From Onchidella celtica (taxonomy: Eukaryota > Mollusca > Gastropoda > Systellommatophora > Onchidiidae), in assembly GCA_963931925.1 (NCBI GenBank), contig OZ007572.1, positions 19,735,543-19,799,542 of the forward strand: a stretch of 64,000 nucleotides of DNA. The letters are read 5' to 3'. This document shows positions 37,301 through 49,500 of the stretch, in pieces. The translations under genes and the position numbers were made by a program. Position 1 is the stretch's first letter. Each line of letters starts with the position of its first letter. The notes under the pieces are model-generated. The model had not been told where the DNA came from. It did no database searches and saw nothing but the letters and a program-made list of their open reading frames with translations.

Positions 37301-37950
37301 GTGATAGGGAGCCATTCATAAAGTTAGCACGCATGATTTTGCCCCTCACCCCGTCCATGCAAGCTTTTCATAGGTTTGGCCTCCCACCCCCAAACCACCA
37401 TCCCATGTGCTAGCGTGCATCCACGAGAATGTGGAATGTCTTGGTGTTTAAAAACTCTAAAATGCCACTTTGCGTGACTATTTTGTTAAAGGCATGACCC
37501 TTTTACAAGTTCAAGTTTATTGTAGGCCTGATGGCTTTACATACAATATTATCTTAACTTGCCGGGAAAAAAGTAAATAAAACCACACTTTTTAATATAA
37601 AATATTCAAATTATTCCATCATTGAAAAGCATGCAAATTCTGGTATATACTCCCTCTGCCCCTATATATGCTTTTCGTATGTTGGAGCCCCAGCCCCCCT
37701 CAAATGTGTGTGTTTTATGGATGGCGCCTACAGAAAACGCTCTCAGGAATGACATTCGCACAATACAACCCCTCAGACATAATGTTGAAGATAAATAAAA
37801 AATGAAAAAATACAGATGTTGTTCAGCTGCTTAGCTTGAACCAGAATTAAAGGAAAATTTAAACATTGAAAGCAATATTCATGAACTTTACAGCTCATAT
37901 AAGTCTATAAAAAAATTAAAAAAAACATTTATTACATGTATTATCAATAA
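34320..37950. other. CCDC14 3' UTR and intergenic sequence
   Basis: AT-rich. The first clear poly(A) signal downstream of the stop is AATAAA at 35433-35438, which would give a 3' UTR of about 1.1 kb; this is a guess from sequence only. A relic tail block, GCATTTATATAGCACACC (about 34800), resembles the 3' tail of the CR1/L2-like LINE. A basic open frame at 35520-35765 has no family signature. Confidence 0.45.
35433..35438 (+). terminator. Candidate CCDC14 polyadenylation signal
   Basis: AATAAA in an AT-rich context 1.1 kb after the CCDC14 stop codon. Other candidates downstream cannot be excluded. Confidence 0.35.
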
Positions 37951-38722
37951 CTAGCTGTCCTACCGGGCATTGCCCGGAATAAACAATCATGTGCCCCCCT
38001 CTCTCTCATATAATAAAAGTAATAAACTACAGTCTTGCTTCAGAACTCATGCGCACCAGAACACTACGCACCAAACTGAACGCTTGATACAGTTACATGT
38101 ACTTTTTATGACATGCACGGTACTATATTTTTATTACGAAACAAACATGCAAAAATACAGATGTTACATAGCAATAAACACTGTTATTTTTTAAAAATAC
38201 ATGCTTGAATTAAACAACTTTTAATTATAGCCATCATCTTCCTTATCTCAATTGCCACCTTCCTGCCAAATTTAAGGCCTGAAGAGTGAATAGTTTGGTC
38301 AGTTAGTCATGCCAAAGGTTGCGAGTTACTGAAATATATAATAGACTAGATGACCTACCGGGCATTGCCCGGAATAAACAATCATGTGCCCCCCCTCTCT
38401 TTCATATAATAAAAGTAATAAACTACAGTCTTGCTTCAGAACTCATGCGCACCAGAACACTACGCACCAAACTGAACGCTTGATACGATTACTTTTTATG
38501 ACATGCACGGTACTATATATTACGAAACAAACCTGCAAACATACAGATGTTACATAGCAATAAACATTGTAATTTTTTTAAAATACATGCTTGAAGTAAA
38601 CAACTTTTAATTATAGCCATCATCTTCCCTATCTCACATGCCACCTTCCTGCCAAATTTGAGGCCTGAAGAGTGTATAGTTTGGTCAGTTAGTCATGCCA
38701 AAGGTTGCGAGTTACTGAAATA
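37951..38722. repeat. Two tandem copies of a roughly 390-bp repeat with a CCGGGCATTGCCCGG palindrome
   Basis: Copies start at 37951 and 38346, both with CCTACCGGGCATTGCCCGG near the start, then TTCAGAACTCATGCGCACC, ATAGCCATCATCTTCC and GGTTGCGAGTTACTGAAATA. They are over 90% identical by eye. The 3' edge of copy 2 is where the LINE at 38723 inserted; its remaining bases (TATAATAGAT) are at about 43029. A diverged relative is at 4920-5025. There is no ORF. The element class is unknown. Confidence 0.8.
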
Positions 38723-41700
38723 ATAATAGTTCGTCCATCAGGTATGATTATGACCTTAACAACACCAGAGGAATAAAGAACAGAAATTGTTGAGAATTTC
38801 AACACATGGACAATAAAGAGAACTAAAGGACACAGAGGACAGAATGGAAAGACTGTTCTTTCATGACTTATGGCTTCTCATGTGACTGATAAGTCCTATT
38901 TTTGCCCTGCAGACCCTTCTGCATAAATGACAAGAGTGCTCCGTTGGTTCAGTACCACTGGGCCTTTTCTTGCGCCGTTCTCTTTTTTTGATAGCCTGCT
39001 GGACTCTGTCAGCTTCCCATGCTTTGCTGCCTCTGGTAAGGGCCGCCCTCCAATTTGCACGATCAAGCGAGAGCTTTTCCCACTCACTCACATCAATGGC
39101 AAAGGCCTTCAGTGATTGCTTGAGAGTGTCTTTGTAACGTCTCTTTGGGGCCCCAACATTCCTCGTTCCATTGGAGAGATCAGATAAGAAGATTTGCTTA
39201 GGGAGTCTGGAGTCGGGCATTCTGACAACATGTCCTGCCCAACGCAGCTGAATTGTTTTCAGGTGGCAGAAGATGCTCAATTCATTGGCAAGATTGAGGA
39301 CCTCAGTGTCTGGAATTTTATCCTGCCATTTGATCCTTAGGATCTTTCTAAGGCAGGCCAGATGAAAGTGATTTAGCTTTCTGGCATGCGATTGGTACAC
39401 TGTCCAGGTTTCAGCCCCATAGAGTAGGGTGGGAAGGACCACAGCATTGTACACTTTCAGCTTAGTGTCTGTGCGAATGCCGGCAACATCCCACACTCTC
39501 TTTCGAAGCCTGCCAAATGCAGAGCTGGCTTTGCTGATTCTTGAGAGAATTTCAGTATCAACACGAGCCGCGGAAGACAGTGTACTGCCAAGATAGGTGA
39601 AGTTCTCCGACACCTTCAGAAGACTGTCATGGACTTTGATATTTGGGGTCACAGGATACTTGTCGTCTGGAGTAGGCTGATGGAGCACTTCCGTCTTCTT
39701 TGTGCTTATTGTGAGGCCAAAGTTGTCACAGGCACTAGAGAACTTATCAACACAGTTTTGCATGCTGTCCTCATCGTGTGCCAGAAGTCCACAATCATCA
39801 GCAAATAGTAGGTCACAGACTTGAGTACTTTTGGTTTTGGTTTTTGCCTGAAGTCTCCTGAGGTTGAATAGACTGCCATCAGTTCGGTACTTGATGCTTA
39901 CCCCTTGAGGAGGAGAGCTAAAGGCTTCTTGTAGCATTGCAGAGAACATGATGCTGAACAGAGTTGGGGCTAAGACACAACCCTGTTTTACCCCATTTGT
40001 GACAGCAAAGGGCTCTGAAACACTGCCGTTGCTTTTGACTGCAGCTTGCATGCCATCATGAAACTGGCGCACTATTGTGATGAATTCGGGTGGACACCCA
40101 AACTTCGCCAAGATTTTCCAGAGGCCTTCACGACACACTGTGTCAAATGCTTTTGTGAGGTCAACAAATGTGATATACAGCGCTTTATTTTGTTCCATGC
40201 ATTTTTCCTGAATTTGTCTGGCAGCAAAAATCATATCCGCCGTTCCCCTCTCTTTACGAAAGCCACATTGGCTCTCGGGAAGCAAGTCATTTGACGAGAG
40301 GTGATCAAGAAGGCGATTCAGAAGCATTCTTGCCAATATTTTGCCAGCAATTGAAAGTAGAGAGATTCCCCGATGGTTGTCACAGACTTGGCTGTCCCCT
40401 TTGTTTTTGTACAGATGGATGATTGAAGCATCTTTGAAGTCCTGTGGCAGCTTGCCTGCTTTCAACATATGATTGAACAACTCGGTCAACCTTTCAGTAA
40501 GCTTTTCTCCACCGAAGGCATACACCTCAGCAGGAATTGAATCCACGCCTGGTGATTTGTTAAAGGACATCTGATTTGTGGCAGTCCGGGTCTCATTTGC
40601 TGTGAATGGCTTGGCAAGAGCTGCATTAATAGGAGTCTGAGGGAGGCGGTCAATGGACTCAGTATTTATATTTGATGGCCGATTTAGCACACCTCCGAAA
40701 TGTTCTGCCCAACGCTGAATTATGGCATTCAATTCAACAATGCGTGTTGAACCATCTGACGCAAGAAGTGGCGTAGTGTCAGAGCGGGATGGTCCAAACA
40801 CAGCTCGGATGCTCTCAAAGAACTTTCTAGTGTTGTTTGTGTCGGCATATTTCTGAGTTTCTCTTACTCGCTCTTCAAGCCAGTCATTTTTCATTTTCCT
40901 CAGCTTCTTCTGGAGTACACCCTTACATGCACGCAGTGCATCAGCTTTTGCTGTGGAAGAGGGGTCACTGCAGTGAGCTTGGATGAGACTATTTTTTTCT
41001 TTGATGAGTACTTTGATTTCATTATCATTATCATTGAACCAGTCCTGGTGCTTGCGGACAGGAAAACCAACTGTGCTGCTGGCGCAAGAGTGTACAGTCG
41101 TATTTAGGTCAGTCCAGCTCTGTTCAACGTTCTCAGGGTCAAAAGTCACGCAATCCAATTTTGAGGAGAGTTCTGATGAGAGCTCGCTCTGTTTCTCAGC
41201 TGAGCAGAGTTTTGAAACATTTAGGCGTTTAGGTGGCGCTTTCCCTTGAGGGCGTCTATTGCGCCTCAATGTTAGTCTGAGCTTGCAAACAATGAGTCTG
41301 TTGGCAGTTCCACACTCGGCACCACACATCGCCTTTGTTACAAGGACATCCTTTCTGTCAGTCTTCCTCACAATGACATAGTCTATGAGATGCCAATGCT
41401 TTGAGCGGGGATGCATCCATGACGTTCTGTTTCTCACGGGGAGACTAAAATTTGTGTTGGTAATGAACAGGCCAAATTCAGCGCACAAGGTAAGTAAGCG
41501 CAACCCATTGTTATTGCATGAACCAACTCCATGAGGGCCCAAAACATTTGGCCACGCTGAGATTTCGGAGCCAACCCTAGCATTGAAGTCCCCCAAGAGA
41601 ATCAGCTTATCAGCTGCCGGGACAGAGCATATGACAGATTCTAGATCAGAATAGAACTTGTCTTTGGCTTCATCTGGGTTTGTCATGGTGGGCGCATATA

Positions 41701-43014
41701 TGCGCTAATGAGGGTGGCTGACTGGCTTTTCCCAACTGGGATCCTGAGTGTCATTAGCCTGTCATTTATTTCAATTGGCATGGACTGCAAGTTTCTGACA
41801 AGGTCATCTTTAATTGCAAACCCAACACCATGCTGTCTCGGTTCGACTGCACCCTTGCCTTTCCAGAAGAAGGTGTATCCACCACTGAGCTCTTTGAGTT
41901 GGCCACTATCAGGGAGTCTGGTCTCACTGAGTGCCACTATGTCCAGGTTGTACCTGCTGAGCTCAATGGCAATAAGTGCAGTGCGTCTTTCCGGGTTGTT
42001 TGAGTTGTCCTGTAGTGTGCGTATATTCCAGGCTCCTAGCCTGAGTAAGCTGAATTTCTTTTTGTTTCGACCGCAAAAAGGGATCCCCACTGGTCGCGGT
42101 ATACCAGTCAGGGTGATGTGAAGTGGGCTTTCTTTAGGGCACCTTTTCTAGCCCCTTCCTCAGTTGAGGTGAGCAGTGCTATCCTTAAATAAGGCTGCTC
42201 AGCTACTGTGGGTGCTGCCTCCCCACGCCTCCACTTCAATCGACGGTGAAGCGACCATAGCCCACAGCCACCAACGTGTAGGTCTGTGCTAACAGCTTCC
42301 AGTCTATCCAAACCTGCTGCCACCGCACTCGCCCATCGCCGTTGGAATTTTGAGAGGAAAGAAGACGAGACAAAGATGAAAGAAGACGAGGTGAGTGTTA
42401 AGACTGGCGCAGAGAATTTGTTTTTAGTGAGAAAGAGCTGCGCAAACATCAGACTCACTCTCTCGCCTGGACACAACTTATCCAAGTGGCAAGACAGGGT
42501 CAAGACGACTGGAAATGTATCCAGGTGCAGGAGGATGCCAGAGGGACAGTCATATTGCCTGACTGGCTGCCTGTAGGCTACTCCACAGCCTCGCAGTCCC
42601 AACTGACTAGGGTGAAAGACCCAAACCAAAGAACACCAATACTGGTGGATGCTCTGTGTCACGATATCCAGGCCAGAGTGACGGTATATTGCCATCTGCC
42701 CTATCAATCAACCACTGGCCTGCTGCCGCCAGCTTCGAAGCTGCGTCCGGGAAGTTTGCTCAATTCTTCGTCTGTGATTTAAGCAAACAAGCCTATGACC
42801 ACACCGCTACCGGGGGCCAATGTGAAGGACTCAAGTACTGAGGGTCACATTGTGCCCTAGCATGTGGCCGTTGGGTTAGATGAAACCTCCTCCGCCCTGG
42901 CCGTTTGCACCGACACGTGCACGCCCGCTGATACCATGCTAGCGTACCAGTTCATGAAACAGGTTGTACTATATTACATGTTACCAGTAGCAGATTTTTC
43001 TGACCTGACATATA
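38723..43014 (-). mobile_element. Near-complete APE-type LINE
   Basis: It is flanked by the 14-bp target duplication GAGTTACTGAAATA (38709-38722 and 43015-43028), and the 3' end on the minus strand is a short ATT tail. ORF2 starts at 42090 with a full AP-type endonuclease (AWNIRTLQD, ALSETRLPDSG, LILLGDFNARVGSE). It continues through the reverse transcriptase (GISLLSIAGKILARML, FVDLTKAFDTV, GVKQGCVLAPTLFS, LLFADDCGLLAHD) to a C-terminal CHLCRRVCRAKIGLISH zinc-knuckle motif, stopping at 38861. One 2-bp TA duplication near 41693-41700 shifts the frame; I see no other break in about 1,075 codons. The 5' 924 bp has no recognised ORF1. It is related to the LINE at 19648. Confidence 0.92.
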
Positions 43015-43523
43015 GAGTTACTGAAATATATAATAGATATATAGATAATAGGTTGTCGATTCGTTTGGGGACAATAAATGACGTCATCAAAGTTTTCCTT
43101 CCTGTCAGCATACAGGTGGACAAAGAGCTCTTTTATTTTCAGAAATCAGATTATACCAAGAAGTAGCTCATTTGTTTGTAAACATGTCTGCTAGTAGCAA
43201 GTCGGACTTCTTATTTCCCTAAATTGTTCCAAATTTTGATCTCATTCTAGATCTAGACTAGTAGCGAAGCATAGTGCGGCCACAATAACATGTATTCTTG
43301 ATCACAAAGTCGGAACTTTTCATAGGATAAACCTCTCACAGCAGTGATCATAAATCGAGCGATAAACGCAAGACCTCAGAAACGAATCGCAATCATCCAT
43401 TGTTGTCATCCTCACGATGAAGTGACTGATGCAGCCAATACAGATAAGACAGGGAGCAGTCTAATAAGTCTAATTCACTTCTTCTCGATGGTGAACGCTT
43501 GGCAGTGATAACTGAGCAGGAAA

Positions 43524-46500
43524 ATGAGTTCTCTGAAAAATTTACGACAACGTTTTAATAAATCAGATCGAGATGATCGTCATAAAGATGGAGCAAAAGC
43601 TGGACAGGCAGCAGCATTAACTGAAGAGGTAAGGGGAGGAGTACCTTACTCGAGCGCCACTTTTTGATAAAAAACCCTATATATTTTTTCGGTACTTATT
43701 AATTTTGTTAGTTTATCCAATTGTCACAACACATGGAATGGTCAGATGGACCTGGGGGCGTGAGGGTCTAGTCAGTTTGTATCAATGGGCGGTAGTCAGA
43801 TTGACTACTCAGGCGAAAAGGGGCTGGGGTAGTTGTGTTAGTTTCTGGTCTTTGGCGCTCGAGTACGGAACTCCTTCCGAGGTAAGATCATTGTCATTCC
43901 TTTCCCCCCTTCCCCCCTCTTCTCAATGAAGATGAATCAAAACCCAGCCAAGTTTTTACTGTTTAAATTTCCCTGTTGTTTTCAGTAACATCAAGCAATT
44001 AAAAAATTTTTTTTGGAAGGTCTTCCGCCCGTCCGCGCCAGTCAAGAAAACACGACTACCCCAGCCCCTTTTCGCCTGATTAGTCAATCTGACTACCGCC
44101 CATTGATACAAACTGACTAGAGCTTCACGGCCCCAGGTCCATCTGACCATTCCAATGCAGGTTGTTTAAGCTTATATCTTAATCATATTATGTTTGTTAA
44201 CTTTTTGGTAAGTGGCGCGGACGGGGGGAAGACCTCCCTTTTTTTTAAAAAAAGTTAATGCACAAATAGAGGACTAGTTCTAGGAATAGGAGTGCATGGA
44301 TTGAAATATGAGTTGAATAGTCCCAGCCCTCATTTATGTTAATCCCAAGGCAGCACGCAATGGGTAAAGCCACATAACCGGGTCAGTGACCAGATTCATG
44401 GGGAATCTTATCTGGGTCAGTGATCTTTGCCAAGGAACACAGTATTTGTTGCAATTCGAGTTTTAGTAAAAGCCGTGCTAGGCCAAGGGTCAAGTTTGTC
44501 GCGGATCGGGATTTTGGGGAATATAGATCGAGAGGTCCGCTTCCCAATCACACGAGCACAAAAAAAAACAACAAATAAACAACTTTCACTCTAAAAACTG
44601 AATAAATCAATTTGAGTAACAGACTGCAAAGTTTATATATCTAACAAATTCAAAGATAAAATATACAATAGATAACGAATACAATAGCAACTGAAAATGC
44701 TCAGCTAAGCTGAGGAGCAACTATGAAGTACTTAAGGCAATGTAATATGAAGTTATCTAAGTCACAATAAATTTACATTCAAAAGAATCCGCGCCCGAGG
44801 GCGACGGATCCTGTAAGGTTTAAAGTTCTATCTCTCTCATACTAAAACATATTTATATAGCGTCTCTGCCAGGCGCGCTCTGGTGTAGTTCACACGTGGT
44901 CGCGGGAAATGCATGTGGTCTGGCAGTACTGGTCAACAGTCTACATGTGTAGGTGGCTGTAAATTCAGCATGGAATTAAAATCTTTAGCTTACCATTCGG
45001 CCCTCACATTGTGAGGGCTGTTGATATTAGCGCTGTGGGTTTAATGCTCAAACAAGTAGGCTTGGGCTCAGGAGCGTAGATTTCTGACAATGCTCCATCA
45101 CTGTACATATAATCAGCTCAATCGCTGCGTCTCTATGACTTCTCATCTGGCTGAGAGCTCGCCGTCCACCTCGTAAATGGATTGTCTACATGTGGCATCT
45201 ATCTAAGCTCTGCACGGGTTTAAATACTAAAGCTATGTCTCGACCTTCCGTCCAGATTCATACATTTGATTGGTGCAACCACCTCTAGCTCAGCTGCCGA
45301 ACCGAGTTATTTTAAGTAATAGCCCTACGCAACGACCTTGGGTCGACATCAAAGGTCGAATCACTCAAGACAATAAAATGTAATTTTATAGCAATAAATT
45401 CTTAACATGTTCAAAACCCCGAGCTTTTACTCTGGATCACGGATTTTCTGTACGTTAACAGACATCTCAATAACATTTAATTCCTACTCACCCCTTCCCT
45501 CTCTACTAAACCTAGTTCAAAACACGAGATATAAAAAGTGCTCAGTCATGCACACCTACGCTGTCCGTCTATCCTTCCCCACACCTTCTGTCTATCTTTT
45601 AGGAAAAAAAACTGTTCAAAACAAATTGTTTACGAGACCACGTTATGCTGGCTCGCACAATAATTACGTTTGTAAAAATTACTCACTGCTCTCTCACAAA
45701 AATTTAGTCAGTGGAAACATTTATGAATTAAATCTGTTCTTGACAAAGTTCATCGAGTTCAAACGGTTTTTCACCTAGTCATAGTGTAGTGTCCTTGAGC
45801 TGTTCTCGTGGGCAGCAAGTTGTAAATAATGTTTTTTTTGGGAGGTCTTCCCCCCGTCCGCACCACTTACCAAAAAGTTAACAAACATAATATGATTAAG
45901 ATATAAGCTTAAACAACCTGCATTGGAATGGTCAGATGGACCTGGGGGCGTGAGGGTCTAGTCAGTTTGTATCAATGGGCGGTAGTCAGATTGACTAATC
46001 AGGCGAAAAGGGGCTGGGGTGCTTGTGTTTTCTTGACTGGCGCGGACGGGCGGAAGACCTTCCTTTTTTTTTTTACATAGAAACTGTAGATAGAGAGAAA
46101 GTGTGGAAAGGAAGACGTGTAGGTAAACAAAGAATTACAAAGCAGTTTGGCCCGTGATTTTTAACAGTAAGGAAAAGGGGTGAGCAGAAATTGTATTTCA
46201 GCGAGACGCTTAGCGTTGACCTTGGATTTCTCGTGCAGCAGGAATTGACACAAGTTATATATCAGAGTCACCTCTATCTGATAGGATTTTTTGATTTTTA
46301 AATTGTATTAACCTATTTAGAGGACGACCTTGTTTTTTTAGTTGCAAGGCCATAGTAATAGTAAATAATTCTGCAGGCTGAGCTCACATGGCTGCGCCAA
46401 TCAGATGTAGGGATTTGATCGGTAGATCGGCATACTGTGCAAGTGGGCTCAAGAGCTCTGCAATTCAGTCACATGCAGATTGGTATCCATTTGCGAAGGA

Positions 46501-49500
46501 CTCGGCTGAGTTTGGTTCTCAGGCCTGACATGAGAACAATGTAGATAGGCTGTGACATGATGCTGTATATGCATGGAGCGAACGATAGACACAGTCATGT
46601 TTACATGACCGACCAATGGTAGGAACCGTAACTTATTGCAGTGCCTACAAAAGGAGTCCAGCACTAGTTTTCAACGAAGTTATAGACGAGTTCCAAGAGC
46701 AGCCGTCAAGCAGTTTGCACATAAGAATGACATCGTTCCTGTGCAGATCCGCTGGTCACAACATTGCACCGATGGTAATATGATGTAGGGAATCTGCCCC
46801 AACAATAATCCTAACAATCCTGTGGAAATCTTTGTCGGATTGACTTTGGGTTTCTTGCTGGGAAATAGTTCTATCCAGATTAGCACATGTGTATACTAAT
46901 GAGCCAATGCGGGTGTTTGGGACAAAACATCATTTCAGAGCGGGTTTCTGATTGGTTCCCAGACATAGATAACTTTAGATGATGGTGAGTGTAGAAGAAA
47001 ATTAGATAATATTGCAAATTTGTTCTACAATAGTTCACATGTGGGTGCTTTGCCTGTTCTTGCTGACAATGCCTTTGAGTTAGAAGAGAAAGAGAGAGCA
47101 ATAAGATGGTAGTTACGTCTCAAAGAGGACAGTGACTTGACTTGTGAAATCACGGCATCCTCCTTGACCACCTGTATTTTCACTGTGAGTGCAGGGGACG
47201 CTTGGGAATGCAATGTTGTGATTATACGGATATCGCAGCACCAGGATTAATAACAAGACCTGGGAAAGGAGGATTATTAGCTAAGATTAAGGATCGCCTA
47301 ATTTGAACCCTACTGGATATGGTATAAGATCTAAGTAGTAGGGGTTGCCAAGTATGCCAAGTTGGTGTGGTGGCTAGATGAAGGTGAAAAATTTGTCTGT
47401 TAAGTTTGATTATTTTCATATAGTTTCACATTTTGGATAAATGTGTGAAAGTGCTGCAAGAAAACACTTCCACAATTTATACTGTCCGCAGTCTTAAATT
47501 TTAAATTACCTAGGAACTTTGAAAGAAGGAAATTGAAATGGCACATTCAGGGATTCATATCAAATAGCTGATATCAGGTTTCATTCTCACCATCCTCAGT
47601 ATTTGTGCATTTAAAAAACAGCACTGCATTAGTCAAAAGGCAGGGTTAAGGGGGGACGCGGGTCCCGAAGGCGATTTTTGTTATTATGAGAAATAGACAA
47701 TTTTAACTATTATAATCGAATTCAGGATGTCTGAATTAGCAGAAAAAATTTGTTTGTCATATTGTTGCCATGGAAGCGCCGCCATATTGGATTTTGAGTC
47801 CCCAAAAAGTACCAAATTCAATATAGATAAGCTTCGCCAAATTTTACTGGATTTATTTGAAACTTCTCTTATGTCTTATTCAATCCAATTAAAAACTTTA
47901 TACCGAAGGGAATTTTGTTATCTCTGTCAGATCTTTTGTTATAAATTTTTGAAAATGGTATGTAGCGGAATTCCGTTTTTTCTTATTTTCTATCACAAAA
48001 AAATTCAACCAAAAAAAAAAAATAAAAAGTTAAACAAATTTCCTTCTGTATGAATTTTTTTATTTGTTCAAACATGTTGTTAGCCAAATTTTATACCAAT
48101 TGGTCAATAAATAAAAAACTAGTTCACAAATTACTGATCAAAAGTGCAATTTCGAGAAAATCGCATTTGAAAGTTTTTTTCAATAAAAATGTTATTGGTG
48201 TGCTGAGCCTCAACAATGATTTCCAAACCACCAAAGGCTTATGACAGATGTGTACGGAGGAGTAGGGGTTTTGATAGCAACACTAAGATGTTATTTAGGG
48301 CTAATTTTGCAGCCCAATGGCATGATTCTTGTGCCTTTTTCTTGACCCCCCGCCTCACTAAAAGGCATATTTCAGGATTATAAACATTCAAAATTGACAT
48401 TTGGTTAGTAAAATAGTGTTCCTAAATGGATAAACTAACCGAAAAGTACAAAATCGCGATATCGGTATTTTTAAGCCTAATTTCGATTTCAGGACCCGCG
48501 CCCCCCCTTAATTAAATCTAGATGCACCGTGTGAGTTCTCTTTTTGCAATTTATGTTCCATCTTAAATTTATTCTTGGTATTTCATTAGTAATTGGTAAA
48601 ACAGTGATGTTGGTGCTCTGGAATCCTGTCAACGTGATGGCTACAGGTTATTTCTGGGATGTGGAAGGCCTGAATCTTCCCATCTCTACCCATATCTAGA
48701 TCTGCTTCTTGAATGTTTCAATGAAATTTGTTTACTGAGTATTAACTGCTGTATTAACACAAATAAAATTGATAAGCATACTGCTGTTTCATCTTGTGAA
48801 TTCTGATAAATCATTTGAATGTTTATGTGAAACTATTACTGTTTGGACATTACATATAGTTGTGCAGCTTTAATGACTCTCTTCTGGTTAATAAATCATT
48901 ATAGTTTTCAAAGTATAAAATTTCACCTGTATTCTGATGGTATTGGTAGAGATAAAATTTGGTGTAATATATTTGCTAATTAATTTTTGAGTGATGTATT
49001 AAAACATTTCTTGTGATTATTTACAGGATGTGTTTGAAGTTATAGAATCATCAGATGACCGGGCAACTATAGCATCAGATGACACCCAAAGTTGTGCATC
49101 ATTTCCAAGTGAAGAATTGATTTCCTCTTTAAAATGGAACAGCCCTGAAGAACGGAAAGTGTTTGAAGAGCAATTAAATCAGCTTCAGGAACAACTGATG
49201 ATGGTTATGATTGAAAATCAAAGTTTGAGTAAGTTCTGAAATGTGATATGAGGTCATGATTCAGAGATTGGAGTATGGCCACGTGAAATTTAGTAGAAAT
49301 TTGATAAGTGTTCAAGCTATGTATCTCTTTCAGTCAATTTTTTCAAATGGAATTGCTTTTTAGGACTAAAAGTTGTTTTTTATTCCAGTTTCTTGAATGT
49401 TTTTGTGTATTTTATTTTTTTTCCTTGATAACTATAGAGTGAAGAATTGTGAATTTTAATTTGAAAAATTGACAAACTGTAAATCTCGGTCAGTTTTGTG

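Larger units (their letters stand above)
44343..47246. mobile_element. TTAA-flanked element, copy 2, interrupted
   Basis: The left part (44343-44460) aligns with 28131-28220 (GTAAAGCC, GGGTCAGTGACC, GAATCTTATCTGGG). The right part (about 46870-47225) aligns with 28455-28860 (TTTCTGATTGGTTC, GATAATATTGCAAATTT, GTTACGTCTCAAA, ACGCTTGGGAA). TTAA lies at 44339-44342 and 47247-47250. About 2.4 kb of other sequence, including family A copy 3, separates the two parts. Confidence 0.55.

Noticed and set aside
42108-42707. 199-codon minus-strand frame as ORF1 of the LINE
   Set aside because: It lies in the 5' region of the LINE but shows no RRM, zinc-knuckle or coiled-coil signature. Left as unproven.
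44470-45835. Solo terminal repeat of a retroelement
   Set aside because: No matched ends, flanking duplication or coding relics were found, so there is nothing to support the class.
47775-47790. YY1-like GCCGCCATATTGG as a GRAMD4 alternative promoter
   Set aside because: It lies inside the TTAA-flanked MITE at 47650-48507, and the first coding exon is at 43524.
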